A model generated the notes under the pieces. The model had not been told where the DNA came from, did not search any database, and was given only the letters and a program-made list of their open reading frames with translations. Both the position numbers and the translations under genes were made by a program. This document shows, in pieces, positions 61,506 to 64,000 of a DNA stretch of 64,000 bases; within the stretch, counting starts at the first letter, position 1, and each line of letters opens with the position of its first letter. The stretch is from Pyruvatibacter sp. HU-CL02332 (GTDB lineage: Bacteria; Pseudomonadota; Alphaproteobacteria; CGMCC-115125): the NCBI RefSeq assembly GCF_040362765.1, contig NZ_BAABWK010000001.1:186001-250000 (forward strand). Reading direction: 5' to 3'.

Positions 61506-62306
61506 TTAGCCAACAAACGCGCGTTCAACAACAAAGGTTGAAGGCGATGCGTTTGAGCCTTCTTCAAGCCCGGCCTTTTCGCACAGTTCCTTGGTGTCCT
61601 TGATCATGTCCATGGAACCGCAGATCATCACCCGGTCATTCTCCGGATCAAGCGGTGGCACGCCCAGATCATCAAAAATCTTGCCGCTGGTGATGAGATC
61701 TGTGATGCGTCCGGTGAACGGATAATCTTCGCGGGTACACGTGGCGTAGCGCACGAACTTTGCAGGCGCTACATCGCCGACCAGCGGATCATCCTTGAGG
61801 CCCTCTTCCAGTTCCTTGCCGTATTCCAGCTCGGAGACTTCGCGACAGGTATGCGTAAGAATGACCTGGTCAAACCGCTCATAGGTTTCAGGGTCGCGCA
61901 TCACAGATGCAAAAGGCGCAACGCCCGTACCGGTGGAGAACATGTACAGCCGCTTGCCCGGCAGCAACGCATCATGCACCAGCGTGCCTGTAGGCTTCTT
62001 GCCAAGCAGAACCTTGTCGCCCGGCTTGATGTCGCACAGCATGGATGTCAGCGGACCGTCGGGCACCTTGATGGAGAAGAACTCCAGCGTGTCGTCCCAG
62101 GACGGGCTGGCAATGGAGTAAGCGCGCAGGATTGGTTTGCCCTTGGGTCCGGGCAGCCCGATCATCACAAACTCGCCGGACCGGAACCGGAATGCCGGTG
62201 GGCGGGTGATGCGGAACTTGAACAGCCGATCGGTGTAGTGCTGGACCGAAAGAACTTCTTCTTCGGTGGGCGCGTTCGGATTCACTTTTACGGCTGCCTC
62301 GGACAT
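61506..62306 (-). CDS. fpr: Ferredoxin--NADP+ reductase
   Basis: The 266-residue flavoenzyme transfers electrons between NADPH and ferredoxin or flavodoxin. Landmarks are the FAD-binding RAYSIASPSWDDTLEFFSIK, the NADP-binding MFSTGTGVAPFASVMRDPET, ILTHTCREVSELEYGKELEE and VMICGSMDMIKDTKELCEKA; the end FVVERAFVG is typical of bacterial Fpr. Starts at 62306 or 62312 are both possible (AAGGA upstream). It may supply electrons to systems such as the Rieske oxygenase. Its leader contains a long inverted repeat. Confidence 0.93.
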   Translation of the reverse strand: MSEAAVKVNPNAPTEEEVLSVQHYTDRLFKFRITRPPAFRFRSGEFVMIGLPGPKGKPILRAYSIASPSWDDTLEFFSIKVPDGPLTSMLCDIKPGDKVLLGKKPTGTLVHDALLPGKRLYMFSTGTGVAPFASVMRDPETYERFDQVILTHTCREVSELEYGKELEEGLKDDPLVGDVAPAKFVRYATCTREDYPFTGRITDLITSGKIFDDLGVPPLDPENDRVMICGSMDMIKDTKELCEKAGLEEGSNASPSTFVVERAFVG

Positions 62307-62331
62307 CGGCATGTCTTCCTTCGTAAAATAT

Positions 62332-62377
62332 TGCAGCGCGATATATATCGATATCCCGCAATATATGTGGCGCTGCA
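62332..62377. repeat. Long imperfect palindrome in the fpr leader
   Basis: Outer arms TGCAGCGC (62332-62339) and GCGCTGCA (62370-62377) enclose AT-alternating sequence that includes the palindrome CGATATATATCG (62339-62350) and ATATATG. It ends 26 bp before the fpr start, so it is a candidate operator or leader structure. Confidence 0.5.
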
Positions 62378-62440
62378 CATAGCCTATTGAGTACAGCGCG
62401 GTCAAAGTGCCCGGACGCCGCATCCGTCGTGTTTCGCGAC

Positions 62441-62469
62441 ATTATTCACAATAAAATAGAGTGAATAAT
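62441..62469. repeat. Operator-like inverted repeat in the fpr/chorismate mutase gap
   Basis: ATTATTCAC and GTGAATAAT are perfect 9-bp arms separated by 11 bp, so the half-sites are two helical turns apart centre to centre. This geometry suits a dimeric regulator. I do not recognise the motif. Confidence 0.5.
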
Positions 62470-62699
62470 TTTATTTACCAAGCACGCAGTGTCATATAGG
62501 GAGCTCGAGCAGGATTCAACACCCTAAGTTCTTTTTTAGCACTGACCGGGATTTTGCCCTGATATTTCGCGCCCCGCCCGGGACAGTCAAAGTGTCGCGT
62601 GCGAAACCCTTTAGACCTTTGCACCTAGACGCCATATAAGTCCTGAGCCTTTGTTGAGGCCTGTTTTCCTAGCGTCTTCCTAATGACCGGCACACAGAC

Positions 62700-63026
62700 A
62701 TGACCAGCACTCCAGCCCGCCCAACCGCCAAAAAATGCGAGACAATGGCCGACGTCCGCCGCGAAATTGACCGGCTGGACCGCGAACTGGTGCTGCTGAT
62801 GGCAGAACGCCTGCGCTACATCGAAGAAGCCGCAAAAGTGAAGCAGGACCGCAACCGCGTCCGCGATGAAGACCGCATCGAGGATGTGGTCGCCAAGGTC
62901 CTGGCAGAATCAGACAAGGTCGGCCTCGCCCGCGAAGTCGCAGAGCCCGTCTGGCGGCTCCTCATCGAGCGCTCAATTGCGCATGAGTATGTAAGGTTCG
63001 ACGCTGAAAAGTCCGCCGCCGAATAA
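62700..63026 (+). CDS. Chorismate mutase (AroQ class)
   Basis: The 108-residue all-helical enzyme converts chorismate to prephenate for Phe/Tyr synthesis. It has the AroQ pattern VRREIDRLDRELVLLMAERL, AAKVKQDRNRVRDEDRIEDV and PVWRLLIERSIAHEYVRFD. A monofunctional chorismate mutase or a related chorismate/isochorismate pyruvate-lyase-like protein (PchB type) are the options; the Arg and Lys positions fit a mutase. Confidence 0.87.
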   Translation: MTSTPARPTAKKCETMADVRREIDRLDRELVLLMAERLRYIEEAAKVKQDRNRVRDEDRIEDVVAKVLAESDKVGLAREVAEPVWRLLIERSIAHEYVRFDAEKSAAE

Positions 63027-63028
63027 TC

Positions 63029-64000
63029 CTACTCGCCCGCCGCGCGATGGTGTCGCGGCAAGGCACCGGCTTTGACCGCATCCCCAATATGCACATTGGT
63101 GAAATGGAACCAGAAGTCTGAGTTGTAGACGTCCGGTGACCGATCCACACGGCACTGGAAGCCGATGGACAGATCCTCCCATGGCAGACCGTTGGCGATC
63201 ACGTGCCACAGGCTATCCTTCCGAACACGGATGAGAAGCCGACGCGGCCCCGCCTTTCCACGCCCCATCTCGAAAGCATGCGCCACCGCATCCGCTGCCA
63301 TGATACTGGCCTGGGGCGAGTGGCCGGTGAAATCCACAATGGCGCCGGCGACATCCACGCCACCGAAGTTACGCGCCGTGGGCACCACATAGACAATCAG
63401 ATCATCCTGAAACACAGAAGCTTCAAAGTACGCCTTGAGCGCGGCGGCATCATACGCCTCGCCTTCATGGCTCATGGCCGAGATGTAGCCCTGACAATAG
63501 GCCGGCGTCACATCATAGAGCCGTCCCCCCTCATAGGATGACGCTGTCACCTCGTCCCCATCGAACACCACAATGTCCGTTTCCAGCGGATCAAAGAACA
63601 GCACATCCTCCATCCGTCCTTCGAGATAGCGGCAGATGTCAGCACTCGTGTTCTTGGCATTCAACGCTTTGGTCGGCGCGTCCTCGGGTGCTGCCTCGGT
63701 GAAGTACCCGGCATAAGGCATCACTGCAGTTGGTCCGGCCGCGTCCACATAGCGTTCTGCCATGTCGCGAACAGCCACCCGGTTTCGGGCAGCGATCCGC
63801 ACCTTCTCATCGTCGCTGACAGTATCAAACGTCACCGGGTACCCGCTGGCGCCACCGGCAAAAGCCGTCAGCAGAATGTCCGGGCTTTCAGGCAGCACAA
63901 AATTGTTCAGCTTGTTGCTGTCCACACTGAGCAAAGCGGAGTGGCCGCCACCTTCAACCCAGATACCGCTGTCGTCGCGAAAATCACCGGCCTGCAGAAC
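63029..64000 (-). CDS. Metallo-beta-lactamase-fold hydrolase, CMAH/UlaG-like, C-terminal part
   Basis: The open frame runs from the window edge for 324 codons without a start, so the N-terminus lies beyond base 64000. The visible part begins VLQAGDFRDDSGIWVEGGGH, then SALLSVDSNKLNN and DILLTAFAGGASGYPVTFD, and ends with a distinct C-terminal domain (about the last 130 residues; GFQCRVDRSPDVYNSDFWFH). The sequence resembles MBL-fold proteins related to UlaG and CMP-N-acetylneuraminate hydroxylase, but the HxHxDH metal motif would be outside the window. It converges with chorismate mutase, with 2 bases between the stops. Confidence 0.75.
   Translation of the reverse strand, partial: VLQAGDFRDDSGIWVEGGGHSALLSVDSNKLNNFVLPESPDILLTAFAGGASGYPVTFDTVSDDEKVRIAARNRVAVRDMAERYVDAAGPTAVMPYAGYFTEAAPEDAPTKALNAKNTSADICRYLEGRMEDVLFFDPLETDIVVFDGDEVTASSYEGGRLYDVTPAYCQGYISAMSHEGEAYDAAALKAYFEASVFQDDLIVYVVPTARNFGGVDVAGAIVDFTGHSPQASIMAADAVAHAFEMGRGKAGPRRLLIRVRKDSLWHVIANGLPWEDLSIGFQCRVDRSPDVYNSDFWFHFTNVHIGDAVKAGALPRHHRAAGE

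Larger units (their letters stand above)
62307..62699. other. AT-rich control region between fpr and chorismate mutase
   Basis: This 393-bp divergent gap has no convincing gene. It is clearly AT-richer than its surroundings and holds two large inverted repeats (62332-62377 and 62441-62469), listed separately. Confidence 0.6.

Overview
The window is a stretch of alphaproteobacterial chromosome. The evidence is the gene content: a CckA hybrid kinase, FliX, FlbT and FlaF, a one-cysteine DksA, an ImuA/ImuB/DnaE2 mutasome, and SOS boxes of the alphaproteobacterial form GTTC-N7-GTTC. Coding is GC-rich and dense. I see no tRNA, rRNA, CRISPR array or insertion sequence. The closest relatives are probably non-Caulobacter marine or Parvibaculum/Rhodobiaceae-type bacteria, but that placement is an inference.

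Layout. 1-2.4 kb: the 5' part of alaS and complete recA, both on the minus strand. 2.4-6.0 kb: a small metabolic island with a TetR repressor divergent from a short-chain dehydrogenase, a Rieske oxygenase and small membrane proteins. 6.1-14.0 kb: cckA, flhB-fliR-fliQ, fliE-flgC-flgB (minus) divergent from fliO-fliP (plus). 14.0-15.8 kb: a LysR/azoreductase pair. 15.8-24.1 kb (minus): fliL-fliM-DUF6468-MotE-like, then two MotB-like genes and a 1263-residue beta-domain/TPR protein. 24.5-28.0 kb: flgF-flgG-flgA-flgH. 28.2-32.1 kb: dksA, fliX, then flgI-flgJ-flgN-like and a FlaG-like gene. 32.2-38.2 kb: a FlmG-like TPR glycosyltransferase, two flagellins, flbT and flaF. 38.3-43.1 kb (minus): flgE-flgK-flgL. 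43.4-49.8 kb: a MoxR ATPase and its probable VWA partner, with unrelated metabolic genes between them. 49.8-56.4 kb: dnaE2, a MerR regulator, imuB, imuA. 56.6-64.0 kb: housekeeping and hypothetical genes (hydrolase, trmO, VOC, DCC/DUF4166 pair, methyltransferase, fpr, chorismate mutase, partial metallo-hydrolase).

The most coherent story is a readable flagellar regulatory circuit. Perfect TTAA-N7-TTAA boxes (the CtrA site form) lie upstream of flgB, fliO, the MotB-like operon and fliX/flgI, and the CtrA-activating kinase gene cckA is in the same locus. Four later operons (flgF, flgI, flagellin 1, flgE) each carry a sigma-54-like element with correct -24/-12 spacing. Each of these also has a perfect palindrome CGGCA-N5-TGCCG 60-92 bp further upstream, which I interpret as the FlbD enhancer (ftr) site. 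One-mismatch copies sit beside the CtrA boxes of flgB and fliX, as expected if FlbD also shuts off early genes. The two flagellin mRNAs share a leader architecture with a TCCTAGGA palindrome over the ribosome-binding site, next to flbT and flaF, whose Caulobacter homologues control flagellin mRNA.

Less familiar items are the twin MotB-like proteins, only one of which keeps the proton-binding Asp; the large protein encoded with them; a cluster of five palindromes before the FlaG-like gene; and the mutasome split by an inserted MerR gene. No motA, fliF, fliG, fliN, fliI, flgD, flbD or ctrA gene is in the window.
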